In this document: one piece after another, positions 63,356 to 64,000 of the stretch | How positions within the stretch are numbered: the stretch's first letter is position 1 | How the letters are laid out: each line of letters starts with the position of its first letter | NCBI GenBank assembly: GCA_041941305.1 | Contig: JBGTQJ010000020.1 | Location: forward strand, 84,550 to 148,549 | From: JANSWP01 sp041941305 | Lineage (GTDB): Bacteria > Bacteroidota > Bacteroidia > Chitinophagales > Saprospiraceae | DNA length: 64,000 bases | Direction of reading: 5' to 3' | Translations under genes and position numbers: made by a program | The notes under the pieces: generated by a model | Seen by the model: only the letters and a program-made list of their open reading frames with translations | What the model was told of the DNA's origin: nothing | The model's database searches: none

Positions 63356-63871
63356 ATGATTAAGAAATTCGTTAAGTTGGGAGGATTAATGGTAGCCCTT
63401 CTATTTATGTTTACAAATGTGCAGGCTCAAAAATTTGGATATGTAAATTCTGCTGCCCTTTTAGCTGAAATGCCAGACGTTAAACAAATGCAATCAAATT
63501 TGGAAGGCTTGAAAACGCAATTGGAGAAAAAGGCCAAGCAAATGCTGGACGATTTCCAGGCGAAGCAGAGAGATGCTGCTCAAAAGCAAGAAGCAGGACA
63601 ATTGTCTCCAGTACAGCAGGAAACTTTGTTGAAAGAATTGCAAGCTTCAGAACAAGAGATTATAAAATATCAATCTGAAAGCCAACAAAAATTAATTGAA
63701 AAGGAACAGGAACTATTGAAGCCTATTCAAGACAAAATTATGAATGCCATCAATGAAATCGCAAAAACAGATGGCTATCAGTATGTTTTTGACGGCAGCA
63801 CTGGTGTAATTCTTTTCGCGGATGATGCAACGAATATTACAGATAAAGTAAAAGCGAAGCTGGGAATTTAA
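63356..63871 (+). CDS. Skp/OmpH family periplasmic chaperone (copy 2)
   Basis: 171 residues with a signal peptide to about residue 24 (FTNVQAQK). The mature start KFGYVNSAALLAEMPDVKQMQ, the Lys/Gln/Glu-rich coiled-coil arm (about 45-130) and the end IAKTDGYQYVFDGSTGVILFADDATNIT define the family. It is a diverged paralogue of the previous gene. Outer-membrane protein biogenesis in the periplasm is the expected role, matching the many T9SS and barrel proteins nearby. A hairpin with a T-tract follows at 63885-63946. Confidence 0.93.
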   Translation: MIKKFVKLGGLMVALLFMFTNVQAQKFGYVNSAALLAEMPDVKQMQSNLEGLKTQLEKKAKQMLDDFQAKQRDAAQKQEAGQLSPVQQETLLKELQASEQEIIKYQSESQQKLIEKEQELLKPIQDKIMNAINEIAKTDGYQYVFDGSTGVILFADDATNITDKVKAKLGI

Positions 63872-63884
63872 TTAGTAGCCTATC

Positions 63885-63946
63885 GATAAATAAAAGATGA
63901 GTCATCCCAAATTTTGGTAATAAAAAATCTTTCGTTTATCTTTTTT
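63885..63946 (+). terminator. probable terminator of the second Skp gene
   Basis: The arms GATAAATAAAAGAT (63885-63898) and ATCTTTCGTTTATC (63927-63940) pair at 12 of 14 positions and are followed by TTTTTT. It lies 14 bases after the stop codon. Confidence 0.6.
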
Positions 63947-64000
63947 CGTCTAATCTGTTGATATTCAATTTGTTGCGGGGTGCGAGTTGCGGGTTTGACC

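Overview
The window looks like a chromosomal segment of a free-living member of the Bacteroidota, most likely a Saprospiria-type bacterium; the class is my inference. Supporting signs are four proteins ending in recognisable type IX secretion (T9SS) sorting domains (two type A, two type B), a PorP/SprF protein, SprB-type and PKD-type adhesins, PD40/OmpA envelope proteins, a hybrid two-component regulator, and promoter boxes of the Bacteroidota form TAnnTTTG. No rRNA, tRNA, CRISPR array, phage or intact insertion sequence was seen.

Layout. 1-4198 (minus) is the N-terminal part of a large SprB-repeat adhesin whose C-terminus lies outside the window. 4.7-8.8 kb holds a TPR lipoprotein, an alpha-2-macroglobulin gene remnant, a haloalkane-dehalogenase-like hydrolase and a T9SS cargo protein. 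8.8-10.6 kb is a two-gene RloA/RloB-type (AbiL-like) candidate defence operon. 10.7-15.5 kb has an aromatic amino acid lyase, a membrane protein, a possible 27-residue peptide, a GT2 glycosyltransferase and a GH130-type lipoprotein. 15.7-32 kb is the surface-protein block: a beta-helix/Ig T9SS protein, then PorP/SprF, PD40-OmpA and a 2051-residue PKD adhesin on one strand, followed by a TPR protein. 32-36 kb is housekeeping: a UPF0173 hydrolase, ParA, Pcm and a 2-oxoacid dehydrogenase E2. 36-42 kb has a second PD40-OmpA-SPOR protein convergent with a second T9SS type B adhesin. 42-54 kb has an NTF2-like protein, a hybrid two-component regulator, an S45 acylase, a persulfide dioxygenase-rhodanese, a CtpA-type protease and an Lrp/AsnC regulator. 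54-61 kb has a CARDB-like protein, a large GT-C-like membrane protein, an M20 amidohydrolase, an orphan TRAP-type binding lipoprotein and a class III adenylate cyclase. 62.3-63.9 kb has two Skp/OmpH chaperones.

How the genes fit together. The dominant theme is the outer surface. PorP/SprF, the OmpA-type peptidoglycan-anchored proteins and the giant PKD/SprB proteins resemble the secretion and anchoring modules known from gliding and adhesive Bacteroidota. The Skp-like chaperones and the CtpA protease would serve the same envelope.

The intergenic DNA is unusually rich in inverted repeats. There are several GC-rich REP-like palindromes, and many AT-rich hairpins built from 6-7 bp tandem units. 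One 270-bp MITE-like element (61484-61753) has 19-bp perfect terminal repeats and a 10-bp target duplication, and sits inside one of the palindromes. A promoter-to-terminator interval without a gene (about 29.9-30.04 kb) is a candidate small RNA.
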